From: CAMBDR01 sp046597185
GTDB lineage: Bacteria > Pseudomonadota > Gammaproteobacteria > Burkholderiales > Burkholderiaceae_D
DNA: 30,744 bases
Direction of reading: 5' to 3'
Assembly: GCA_046597185.1 (NCBI GenBank)
Contig: JBKJLF010000770.1
Location: 1-30,744 of the forward strand
Shown here: piece after piece, positions 23,657 to 30,744 of the stretch
How the letters are laid out: every line of letters begins with the position of its first letter
Numbering within the stretch: the first letter of the stretch is position 1
Notes under the pieces: generated by a model
Databases searched by the model: none
The model's input: the letters and a program-made list of their open reading frames with translations, nothing else
What the model was told of the DNA's origin: nothing
Made by a program: the position numbers and the translations under genes

Positions 23657-25600
23657 TCAGGCAGCCAGACTGGCGCTAAAGGTTTTTAAATCACGGATCA
23701 CCAAATCCGCGCTCACCATACCGACCCGGCCATCTTCGAATTTAACCTGGGTTTCGATATATTGGCTGGTTTTGTCGCTGTACAGCGCCTCAATTAACAC
23801 GCCGTATTTTTGCGCGATAAATTTGCGTCGCACTTTTCGGGTACGGGTCAATTCTTCATCATCGGGGTCCAGCTCTTTGTGCAAAATCAAAAAGCGCTGG
23901 ATTTGGCAGGAAGCCAAGCCGCTTTCATCGGCCAGGCTGCGGTTAATTTGCTCAATATGTTCGGCAATTAATTGCCCAACTGCCGGGTTTGCGGCCAAAT
24001 CGGTATAACCCGAGTACGCCAAACCATTGCGCTCCACCCAATTGCCCACCGCGCCAAGGTCAATATTAATGAAGGCGCACACGCTATCGCGCCCATTGCC
24101 AAACGATACCGCTTCTTTAATAAACGGAATAAACTTGAGTTTGTTTTCAATATAGTTGGGGGCAAACATGGCACCGTTATTGAGTTTGCCCACGTCCGCC
24201 GCACGGTCGATGATTTTTAAGCTGCCCTCTTCATCAAACCAGCCTGCATCGCCGGTATGGAAATAACCGTCGCCATCAATCGCCTCCGCTGTTGCCTCGG
24301 GCCGACAATAATATTCTTTTAGCATGGCGGGCGATTTCACCAGGACTTCGCCCGAATCTGAAATTTTGACCTGGACGCCCGGTGCCGGCGCGCCCACCCG
24401 ATCGGCCCGGATTTGGCCATTGGCTTGCAAGCAAACATAGGCGCAGGTTTCGGTGGAACCATATAATTGCTTTAAATTGATGCCCAGCGAGCGATAAAAC
24501 TGGAATAATTCTGGCCCGATGGCGGCCCCGGCGGTGTAGGCAACCCGCACTTTGGCCAGACCCAACACGTCTTTCAGCGGTTGGTAAATCAGGATGCGGC
24601 CCAAGGCATAGGCGATGCGGTCAGAGGTTGAGACGAGTTCGCCATCCAAAATGGCAACGCCCACTTTTTCTGCCACTCGCATATAGTGGTGGAACAGCTT
24701 GCGTTTTAAAAAGCCCGCATCTTCCATCCGTATCATTAAGGTGGTGCGTAGGTTTTCAAATACCCTGGGCGGGGCGAAATAATAGGTAGGGCCGATTTCA
24801 CGCAAATCGACCATCACGGTTTCACTCGATTCAGGGCAATTCACGGTGAAGCCCGCCACCATGGCTTGCGCGAAGGAAAACAGGTAATCGCCCACCCATG
24901 CCATCGGCAAGTAAGAAAGAATGTTTTCCTGATCAGTTAATTGATCAAATTCGATACCGCCTTGCGCTGCGGAAATAAAGGAAGTGTGGGTTTGGCAAAC
25001 GCCTTTGGGGTTGCCCGTGGTGCCGGAGGTATATAAGATAATGGCAACATCGTCCGGTTTGCCCGCTTCGATTTGTGCCTTGAAAAAAGACCGATTGGCC
25101 CGGTTAAACTCGCGCCCCATCTCTTGTAATTTACTCAGTGCAATAATGCCGGCTTGCTGGTAATTGCGCATGCCACGATCATTTTCGTAGCAGATGAAGC
25201 TTAAATCGGGATATTCTTGCTGAATTTCGAGCATTTTATCGACTTGCTCCTGGTCTTCCACAATCACGTAGCGAATCTTGGCATCGCGCAGTACAAACGC
25301 CATATCGCGCGCGGGGGCTTCCTGATACAGTGGGACGGGTACGCCACCCAAGCATTGCGCCGCCATCATGGCCCAATATAACTGGGGGCGGTTATCGCCA
25401 ACAATCGCCACTTGCATCCCGCGCGCAAACCCTTGCGTCGCCAAACCACAGGCCAAGGCTTGCACTTCTTTATAGACTTGTCGCCAATTCCAGGTTTGCC
25501 AAATGCCTAAATCTTTTTCTCGAAATGCCACATGTTGTGGGCGAACTTTGGCATGATGTAATAAGAGACGAGGGAAACTTAATGTTGTTGCGTCCGGCAT
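23657..25600 (-). CDS. Long-chain acyl-CoA synthetase-like AMP-binding protein
   Basis: A 647-aa adenylate-forming ligase of the long-chain fatty acyl-CoA synthetase (FAA1/COG1022) type. The P-loop-like YTSGTTGNPKG, the QLYGSTETCAYV adenine-binding motif, GYFHTGDAGWFDEEG and the C-terminal TRTRKVRRKFI hinge are all present. It activates a carboxylic acid with ATP and CoA. As first gene of the livG-livH half operon, and with a PaaK-like ligase at the other end, it suggests that the transporter imports an acid that is trapped as its CoA ester. The exact substrate is not visible. CGAGG precedes the ATG at 25600. Its promoter should lie in 25601-25932. Confidence 0.9.
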   Translation of the reverse strand: MPDATTLSFPRLLLHHAKVRPQHVAFREKDLGIWQTWNWRQVYKEVQALACGLATQGFARGMQVAIVGDNRPQLYWAMMAAQCLGGVPVPLYQEAPARDMAFVLRDAKIRYVIVEDQEQVDKMLEIQQEYPDLSFICYENDRGMRNYQQAGIIALSKLQEMGREFNRANRSFFKAQIEAGKPDDVAIILYTSGTTGNPKGVCQTHTSFISAAQGGIEFDQLTDQENILSYLPMAWVGDYLFSFAQAMVAGFTVNCPESSETVMVDLREIGPTYYFAPPRVFENLRTTLMIRMEDAGFLKRKLFHHYMRVAEKVGVAILDGELVSTSDRIAYALGRILIYQPLKDVLGLAKVRVAYTAGAAIGPELFQFYRSLGINLKQLYGSTETCAYVCLQANGQIRADRVGAPAPGVQVKISDSGEVLVKSPAMLKEYYCRPEATAEAIDGDGYFHTGDAGWFDEEGSLKIIDRAADVGKLNNGAMFAPNYIENKLKFIPFIKEAVSFGNGRDSVCAFINIDLGAVGNWVERNGLAYSGYTDLAANPAVGQLIAEHIEQINRSLADESGLASCQIQRFLILHKELDPDDEELTRTRKVRRKFIAQKYGVLIEALYSDKTSQYIETQVKFEDGRVGMVSADLVIRDLKTFSASLAA

Positions 25601-25932
25601 TGTGTACCTCGAAATGGGTCAGTCTAAAAATCTGGTCGGTGTCTCAAGAAGTTACCACAAACCACGAGCAAAATACCAGCTTTTCGCAAAGTCGGCAGCG
25701 CAATTGGCCCGATGGTGGGGAAAGCACTACAGGCAAGCAACGCCAGGCAACGCTAATCCAGCTCCGTCAAGCTCAGGCAAGCAAATTAGCTTCATCCTGG
25801 CGGCCTCAAATACACATAAAAGCTGGGCAATTGGCAGAAATTCGATTTCTATTCGGCTTCACTTCTTGCTATCATAGCCAAATCTGTCAATTGACGAAAA
25901 TTAACGAGAATTAACGAGAATTAAAGAAAATC
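25601..25932. other. Divergent spacer between acyl-CoA synthetase and aminopeptidase P
   Basis: A 332-bp spacer that must hold promoters for both directions. I see the word AGGCAAGCAA twice (25731-25740 and 25775-25784), a TATCAT -10-like hexamer on the + strand at 25870-25875 without a good -35, and the 10-bp repeat array next to the pepP-like start. Frames across it on the + strand lack start signals and conserved features, so I see no gene in it. Confidence 0.5.
25891..25930. repeat. Four 10-bp units at the aminopeptidase P leader
   Basis: TTGACGAAAA, TTAACGAGAA, TTAACGAGAA and TTAAAGAAAA follow each other without gaps and end two bases before the ATG at 25933. The array supplies the purine-rich ribosome-binding region itself (GAGAA/AAAGAAAA), so copy-number change would directly affect translation of the gene. 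Confidence 0.8.
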
Positions 25933-27762
25933 ATGGACATCCACAACACCAAATTGATTCATCCCGGCCCAGTCACGGCACGTTTGCAGCGTTTGCAGAG
26001 TTTGCGCGTAGCAATGCAGCGTGAGGCGATTGATGCTTATATTATTCCTTCGTCCGACCCGCATTTGTCGGAGTATTTACCCGGGCGGTGGCAGGGGCGC
26101 GCTTGGTTATCCGGCTTTAATGGCTCGGTTGGCACCTTGATTGTGACCCAGGATTTCGCCGGGGTGTGGGCCGATAGCCGCTATTGGACCCAAGCTGAAA
26201 CTGAGCTGGCTGGCAGCGGCATTGTTTTGATGAAAATAACGTCGGGCGTGAGTATCCAGCATATTGACTGGCTGGCGCTCAGTTTGGCGGCCGGGCAAAC
26301 CGTCGCGGTGGATGGCGCGGTGCTGGGCTTGTCAACCGCGCGCGCCTTGCAACAGGCCATGGATAGCAAATCGATTAGATTGCGTACCGAAATTGATTTG
26401 TTAAATAATATTTGGGATGACAGGCCCAGCTTGCCCACGCCGCCGATTTATCAACATCTGCCACCGCATGCCACCATCAGCCGGGCTGAAAAATTGGCAA
26501 GCTTGCAAAATACCTTGCGTGAAGTGGGGGCGCAATATCACGTTATTTCAACGGTGGATGATATCGCGTATTTGTTGAATTTGCGTGGGGCCGACGTGAG
26601 TTATAACCCGGTCTTTGTGGCGCATGCCTTGATTGGTCTGGAACGTAGCAGCCTGTTCGTGGCGCAAGGCAAAATCAGTTCTGATTTGATGGCGATTTTG
26701 GCGGCTGACAAAGTTGATGTGTTGCCCTATCAGGATGCCGCCAGCGCCTTGAACGCCTTGCCTGCCCAGAGCCGAATTTTGATCGATCCGCGCCGCATTA
26801 CCTTGGGCTTGCGTCAGGCGATTGCGGCGCAGGTGACGGTGTTGGAAGCGATTAACCCGACGACCCTGGCAAAATCGCGCAAAAACGCTGATGAATTGCA
26901 ATTTGTGCGCCAAACCATGGAGCAAGATGGTGCCGCTCTGTGTGAATTTTTCGCATGGTTGGAAGCCAATTTGGGTAAGCAACGGATTACTGAACTGACG
27001 ATTGATGAGCAAATTTGTGCCGCCCGCGCACGCCGCCCCGGTTTTGTCTCGCCCAGTTTTGGCACCATTGCCGGCTTTAATGCTAATGGTGCCTTGCCGC
27101 ACTACCGCGCCTCCGAAAATTCGCATGCCGTGATTGAAGGCGATGGTTTGTTATTGATCGATTCGGGCGGCCAGTACCTTGGCGGCACCACCGACATCAC
27201 CCGGGTGGTCGCCATTGGCCGGGTCAGCGCGGCGCAACAACGCGACTTTACTCTGGTACTCAAGGGCGTGATCGCATTGTCGTCCACGCAATTTCCGCGT
27301 GGCACCAAATCGCCTTTATTGGATTCGATTGCGCGTGCACCGATTTGGGCGGCGGGTGTCGATTATGGCCATGGCACAGGCCACGGTGTGGGGTATTTCA
27401 TGAATGTGCATGAAGGACCGCAATCGATTGCGGCTTCTGTCATGCCGGATGCGCACACGGCAATGGAACCGGGTATGATCAGTTCTATTGAACCTGGCAT
27501 TTATCGGCCCGGACGTTGGGGCGTGAGAATTGAAAATTTGGTGTATAACCAGATTGCGCAGACCACGGAATTTGGTGAATATCTGCGTTTTGAAACCCTG
27601 ACCCTGTGCCCGATTGATACACGTTGCCTGGATCAAAGCTTTTTACGTGCCGATGAACGGGTTTGGTTAAATGACTACCATGCCCAGGTTCGGGCAAGAT
27701 TGGCACCCCACGTCACAGGTGCGGCAAAAGACTGGCTGGAACTGCGTACCCAAGCCATTTAA
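25933..27762 (+). CDS. Xaa-Pro aminopeptidase (aminopeptidase P family, three-domain type)
   Basis: A 609-aa M24B metallopeptidase that removes an N-terminal residue preceding proline. The length and layout (two creatinase-like N-terminal domains, then a pita-bread catalytic domain and a C-terminal extension) match eukaryotic XPNPEP1-type enzymes rather than the 440-aa E. coli PepP. All five metal ligands are visible: Asp410 and Asp421 (LLIDSGGQYLGGTTDITR), His484 (GHGTGHGVGY), Glu520 (SIEPGIY) and Glu534 (RIENLV). There is no signal peptide, so it is cytoplasmic. The start sits just after a 10-bp repeat array. The MgtC-like gene follows after about 30 bp with its own GGAGG. Confidence 0.93.
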   Translation: MDIHNTKLIHPGPVTARLQRLQSLRVAMQREAIDAYIIPSSDPHLSEYLPGRWQGRAWLSGFNGSVGTLIVTQDFAGVWADSRYWTQAETELAGSGIVLMKITSGVSIQHIDWLALSLAAGQTVAVDGAVLGLSTARALQQAMDSKSIRLRTEIDLLNNIWDDRPSLPTPPIYQHLPPHATISRAEKLASLQNTLREVGAQYHVISTVDDIAYLLNLRGADVSYNPVFVAHALIGLERSSLFVAQGKISSDLMAILAADKVDVLPYQDAASALNALPAQSRILIDPRRITLGLRQAIAAQVTVLEAINPTTLAKSRKNADELQFVRQTMEQDGAALCEFFAWLEANLGKQRITELTIDEQICAARARRPGFVSPSFGTIAGFNANGALPHYRASENSHAVIEGDGLLLIDSGGQYLGGTTDITRVVAIGRVSAAQQRDFTLVLKGVIALSSTQFPRGTKSPLLDSIARAPIWAAGVDYGHGTGHGVGYFMNVHEGPQSIAASVMPDAHTAMEPGMISSIEPGIYRPGRWGVRIENLVYNQIAQTTEFGEYLRFETLTLCPIDTRCLDQSFLRADERVWLNDYHAQVRARLAPHVTGAAKDWLELRTQAI

Positions 27763-27792
27763 TGCCAGCACCTTCTGCAAAGGAGGATGGCG

Positions 27793-28536
27793 ATGTTGGA
27801 AATGGAATGGCTGGCCGCCTATTGGTCCAAAGCCTTGGTGGGCACGAATGTTATCATCTTCTTTAATCTGGCTGGAGCCATGCTGCTCGGTTTGTTGGTC
27901 GGGTACGAGCGTTCCTACCACGGACGCGCGGCGGGCATGCGCACTTACGGTTTGGTGTGTATGGCCTCTGCGGCCTTAACTGTGATTGGCGGCTACCCGG
28001 CAGCCTGGTTTGGCGGCCATGTCATGATCATCGGGCCAACCGACCCAACCCGGATTATTCAGGGTATTGTTACCGGCATTGGTTTTTTGGGGGCCGGGGT
28101 GATCATGAAAGAGGGCTTTAACATCAGCGGCTTGACCACCGCTGCCTCGTTATGGGCGGCCTCGGTGATTGGTGTGATGGTGGGGGTTGGATTTTATGTC
28201 GCTGCGATTTTGCTGTCGATGTTATCGGCGGCATCCATGATTTGGATTTCCAAGGTTGAAAGTTGGTTGCCATCCCGCCATGCGGTGGCCGTCATGGTGC
28301 GATTCAAGCACGCTTTTTCACCGGATTTAAATCAAGTCAAGCAATTTGTTCTGGCGCATGGTTATCAACTGGCGACCGGATCGATGGCGATCAGTGGCGA
28401 AGACGGGATGATACGCTGGCATTTTGTGGTGATTGCGCTGGCCAAATCGAGTGGCCGCCCCTTACCCGAAATCGGCCAGAATTTGGCGGCACTGGAGGGG
28501 GTTGAGAGTTTTCAGCTCTCGCATGCACGCAATTAG
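27793..28536 (+). CDS. MgtC/SapB family membrane protein
   Basis: A 247-aa protein with the MgtC N-terminal domain of about four to five helices: GLLVGYERSYHGRAAGMRTYGLV, GIVTGIGFLGAGVIMKEG and GLTTAASLWAASVIGVMVG are diagnostic. A soluble C-terminal domain follows from about residue 160. MgtC proteins are linked to growth in low magnesium and, in pathogens, to inhibition of F-type ATPase; the role here is unknown. The ATG at 27793 was chosen over 27787 because AGGAGG at 27781-27786 directly abuts the latter but is 6 bp from the former. Its stop overlaps by 4 bp the stop of the opposing gene. Confidence 0.88.
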   Translation: MLEMEWLAAYWSKALVGTNVIIFFNLAGAMLLGLLVGYERSYHGRAAGMRTYGLVCMASAALTVIGGYPAAWFGGHVMIIGPTDPTRIIQGIVTGIGFLGAGVIMKEGFNISGLTTAASLWAASVIGVMVGVGFYVAAILLSMLSAASMIWISKVESWLPSRHAVAVMVRFKHAFSPDLNQVKQFVLAHGYQLATGSMAISGEDGMIRWHFVVIALAKSSGRPLPEIGQNLAALEGVESFQLSHARN

Positions 28537-29480
28537 GCATCCTCGTGAAAGACTTCTTCCAGCGAGGTGACCGACAAGGCGCGCTCCAGCCAAAGACCAA
28601 ATTGCTGACTGTTGCCATCCTGTAATTGCATGCCAACCCAAAGCGGTAGCTCGCCGAAGCGCTGCGAGAGCAGGTGCTGTAGCATATTTGATTGGCCTTG
28701 AATATAGCCTTGCTGGCGTTCGTTCTCGCGAACGAATCGTTCCACTGAACTGACGTAACGCATGATTTGTTGCTCCTCAAATTGTTCAATATTGCGCCAA
28801 AGTTGTTGTGACCAACGCAGTGGCAAAGGCAAGCTCCAGTCGATTGCAAGAAACAGATTAATGATTCGTTGCCGCGTCCAGCCACGCTGGAATAGCGATT
28901 GAATTAAATCCCATTTTTGCGCATAGCGTGCGGCCATATCGTTGTAGGTGGCCTGTTTGACCAGGTGGGTCAGGGTTAATAAGGCGAAGGCGTTGTCATT
29001 GCGAATGAGCTCGGACTCTTGCCCTAAATAGTCGTTTAGCGAATAGCAGGTAAAATGATAGGCTAATTGGCTACCCAAACAATTCCAGGTAAAGCCGCTG
29101 GCCTCGGGACTGGCCGGGAATTGGCTGAGCAAGGCAAAGCAAGCGACAGGCGAAAATTGGCCGATATTGGCCCGGCTTTGCACCTGGGCCATATGCTCGG
29201 CGAGGTTGGGTTCAGGCTGCCAACCAATAAAGACGTAGGCATGGCATAATTGCCCCGTGTTGAGTGTGGCTTGGACTAAGGATTGTAACGGTGCCTGCGC
29301 CATCGGGATTTGTTGCTGGAGTTGCGTGGTGGCATCGGCAAGAAATAGCACGGGCTGATGCCAGTTAATTTCTGAATGGGCGAGCGGGTAGTAAAATTGC
29401 ATGAATTCGCAAAAATAGGCTTCAATGGCGGCTTGCCATGGGCAAAGCCCATTTGGGTTGATGTTGCTTGGGGTGGACAT
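28533..29480 (-). CDS. Rpn/DUF4351 family protein with a degenerate nuclease site
   Basis: A 315-aa protein. The C-terminus (LLSQRFGELPLWV, WLERALSVTSLEEVF) is a DUF4351 domain, normally attached to Rpn/YhgA-like PD-(D/E)xK recombination-promoting nucleases. The N-terminus fits that family in outline: a WQAAIEAYFCEFMQFYYP helix, then PVLFLADATTQL and a beta strand YVFIGWQPE. In active members that strand reads like hIEhQ, with catalytic Glu and Gln/Lys; here the Glu is replaced by Gly. Probably inactive, or a divergent subgroup. The ATG at 29480 was chosen because AAGGAA lies upstream; a 38-codon extension is unlikely. It diverges from the cytochrome c peroxidase gene. Confidence 0.65.
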   Translation of the reverse strand: MSTPSNINPNGLCPWQAAIEAYFCEFMQFYYPLAHSEINWHQPVLFLADATTQLQQQIPMAQAPLQSLVQATLNTGQLCHAYVFIGWQPEPNLAEHMAQVQSRANIGQFSPVACFALLSQFPASPEASGFTWNCLGSQLAYHFTCYSLNDYLGQESELIRNDNAFALLTLTHLVKQATYNDMAARYAQKWDLIQSLFQRGWTRQRIINLFLAIDWSLPLPLRWSQQLWRNIEQFEEQQIMRYVSSVERFVRENERQQGYIQGQSNMLQHLLSQRFGELPLWVGMQLQDGNSQQFGLWLERALSVTSLEEVFHEDA

Positions 29481-29592
29481 GATGGATTCCTTGGAATGGC
29501 CGCAGAATTGCGCACGATTGCAATACTGTGTACTGTACATCCAAACAGTTTTGCAGGCAAGTGGATTTTGATTTATTTGGAGAGTGTTGCAC

Positions 29593-30636
29593 ATGATGGA
29601 TTTTAAGTGGGGCTTCGCTTGGACAGGGACGCTGGCCTGTTTGTTGCTGACCTGTTTGTTGCTGACCTGTTTGCTTGCTGGGCTGGCGTGGGGGCAAAGT
29701 AATGAAGCGATAATTGAACCAATTAGGCCACTGCGTTTGGACGTAAAGTTGGATCAAAACAAAGTGGCGCTTGGCGCACGTTTGTTTGGTGACGTGCGAC
29801 TATCGAAAAATAATGACGTATCGTGTTTTTCCTGTCATGGCTTTACTCAGGCGGGTGGTGCCGACCCCCGAATACGTTCAATCGGCACGGGCGGTGCCAA
29901 AGGGCCGATTAATTCGCCGACCGTGCTCAATTCGGATTTAAACAGTTTTCAGCAGTGGAGCGGTGGGGCACCTTCGCTGGAAGCCCTGGTTTCCCGCATC
30001 ATCAAAAATCCGCTGGTGTTTAATACGGATTGGAAGCATATTGCCCAGAAGCTGGAAAAAGATGACAGCATCAAGGTTGCCTTTGCGCTAAGTTATAAAG
30101 ATGGCATGACGGAGAAAAATCTGGCCGATGCGATTGCGGAATTTGAGCGCTCGTTGCGCACGCCATCGCGCTTTGACCAGTTCTTGCTGGGCGATGTGAA
30201 TGCGATCAGCATTGACGAAAAACGCGGCTATGAACGGTTTAAAAGCTATGGCTGCGTGGCCTGCCATCAAGGCATGGGCGTCGGTGGCAATATGTTTCAA
30301 AGATTTGGTGTTCTGGGCGATTATTTTAAAGATCGAGGTAATGTGGGCAAGGCTGACATGGGGCGCTTTAATGTGAGCAATGATCCGGCGGACAAACACG
30401 TCTTCAAAGTGCCCAGTTTGCGCAATGTTGAATACACCGCCCCTTATTTTCATGATGGCAGTGCCGCCACCTTGAATGACGCGGTGGATGTGATGTTTAA
30501 ATATCAGCTTGGGCGCAGCGCGCCTTTGGTAGACAAAGAATTAATTGTGCGATTTTTAAAAACCTTGTCGGCCGACCCGGCACAATTAAAACGAATCGAA
30601 ACCTCGATGCAGATGCATAACTTTTCGACCAAGTGA
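29593..30636 (+). CDS. Di-haem cytochrome c peroxidase / MauG family protein
   Basis: A 347-aa exported di-haem protein. Two c-type haem sites are visible: CFSCH (Cys78, Cys81, His82) and CVACH (Cys221, Cys224, His225). Further family features are LGARLFGDVRLSKNN before the first haem, NSPTVLNS and VPSLRNVEYTAPYFHDGSAATLNDAV near the end. It should sit in the periplasm and reduce peroxide or oxidise a substrate with electrons from a small cytochrome. The ATG at 29593 follows GGAGAG. The signal peptide (about residues 1-35) is odd: its core contains a CLLLT pentapeptide repeated through a 15-bp DNA duplication. Confidence 0.92.
   Translation: MMDFKWGFAWTGTLACLLLTCLLLTCLLAGLAWGQSNEAIIEPIRPLRLDVKLDQNKVALGARLFGDVRLSKNNDVSCFSCHGFTQAGGADPRIRSIGTGGAKGPINSPTVLNSDLNSFQQWSGGAPSLEALVSRIIKNPLVFNTDWKHIAQKLEKDDSIKVAFALSYKDGMTEKNLADAIAEFERSLRTPSRFDQFLLGDVNAISIDEKRGYERFKSYGCVACHQGMGVGGNMFQRFGVLGDYFKDRGNVGKADMGRFNVSNDPADKHVFKVPSLRNVEYTAPYFHDGSAATLNDAVDVMFKYQLGRSAPLVDKELIVRFLKTLSADPAQLKRIETSMQMHNFSTK
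29637..29673 (+). repeat. 15-bp tandem repeat in a signal-peptide coding region
   Basis: CTGTTTGTTGCTGAC occurs twice in tandem (29637-29651, 29652-29666) and a 7-bp third partial copy follows. Being 15 bp long, each unit adds five residues (Cys-Leu-Leu-Leu-Thr type) to the hydrophobic core without shifting the frame. Confidence 0.85.
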
Positions 30637-30669
30637 TTGCAAGGCGGATACAAGATTTCTGATTAACCC

Positions 30670-30687
30670 GGCGTACAAGGCGTACAA
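30670..30687. repeat. 9-bp tandem duplication after the peroxidase gene
   Basis: GGCGTACAA is present twice head to tail, 30670-30678 and 30679-30687. The rest of the tail up to the window end holds no terminator; AAAGGAA at the very end may be the ribosome site of the next gene. Confidence 0.7.
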
Positions 30688-30744
30688 TGCGCCCAGCATT
30701 TTATTTCACTGTTTTTTATTTCCCTATTATTCGAACCAAAGGAA

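Noticed and set aside
26548..27126. 192-codon minus-strand frame inside the aminopeptidase P gene
   Set aside because: Shadow frame of a gene with all catalytic residues present on the + strand.

Overview
The window is a chromosomal segment of a betaproteobacterium of moderate GC, most likely Burkholderiales (Oxalobacteraceae-like). The evidence is the run ubiB - FmdB-type zinc ribbon - DUF502 - aspS - nudB, which is a betaproteobacterial arrangement, the betaproteobacterial style of the Liv-type transporter with two acyl-CoA ligases, and a PEP-CTERM sorting signal. Genus-level placement is inference only. No rRNA, tRNA, CRISPR array or transposase gene is visible.

Layout. 1-4749: housekeeping run on the + strand (partial ubiB, fmdB-like, DUF502, aspS, nudB). 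4773-5953: a perfect palindrome, an S51-type peptidase and a headless PEP-CTERM fragment. 5954-7922: a dienoyl-CoA isomerase-like crotonase diverging from a nitronate monooxygenase-like gene. 7980-12650 (minus): phenylacetate-CoA-ligase-like enzyme, livF, livK and livM. 13057-21902 (mainly +): an NHL-repeat protein and an RHS polymorphic-toxin island. 21917-25600 (minus): livH, livG and a long-chain acyl-CoA synthetase. 25933-30636: aminopeptidase P, an MgtC family protein, a degenerate Rpn/DUF4351 protein and a di-haem cytochrome c peroxidase.

The main point of the window is the accessory island. The transporter genes on its two sides read as one operon (acyl-CoA synthetase - livG - livH // livM - livK - livF - CoA ligase) that is now split by about 9.3 kb of DNA whose genes run the other way. 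Two strong hairpins inside the island carry T-runs in the minus-strand direction and should stop transcription from the livH side.

The island holds a broken RHS gene (frameshift near 17050; second break at 17617, where about 80 bp encoding a signal peptide interrupts the YD repeats). Its last ORF ends in a Tlde1/DUF2778-like L,D-transpeptidase-fold toxin domain. The toxin gene overlaps by 16 bp a small membrane-anchored Sel1-like gene, which is the obvious immunity candidate. Behind it lies a second, orphan RHS tip whose toxin has a one-base frameshift, followed 4 bp later by an unrelated 179-aa candidate immunity gene. Debris of a possible third module follows.

A second theme is short tandem duplications of 9-15 bp, found mostly in spacers and once in a signal-peptide coding region.
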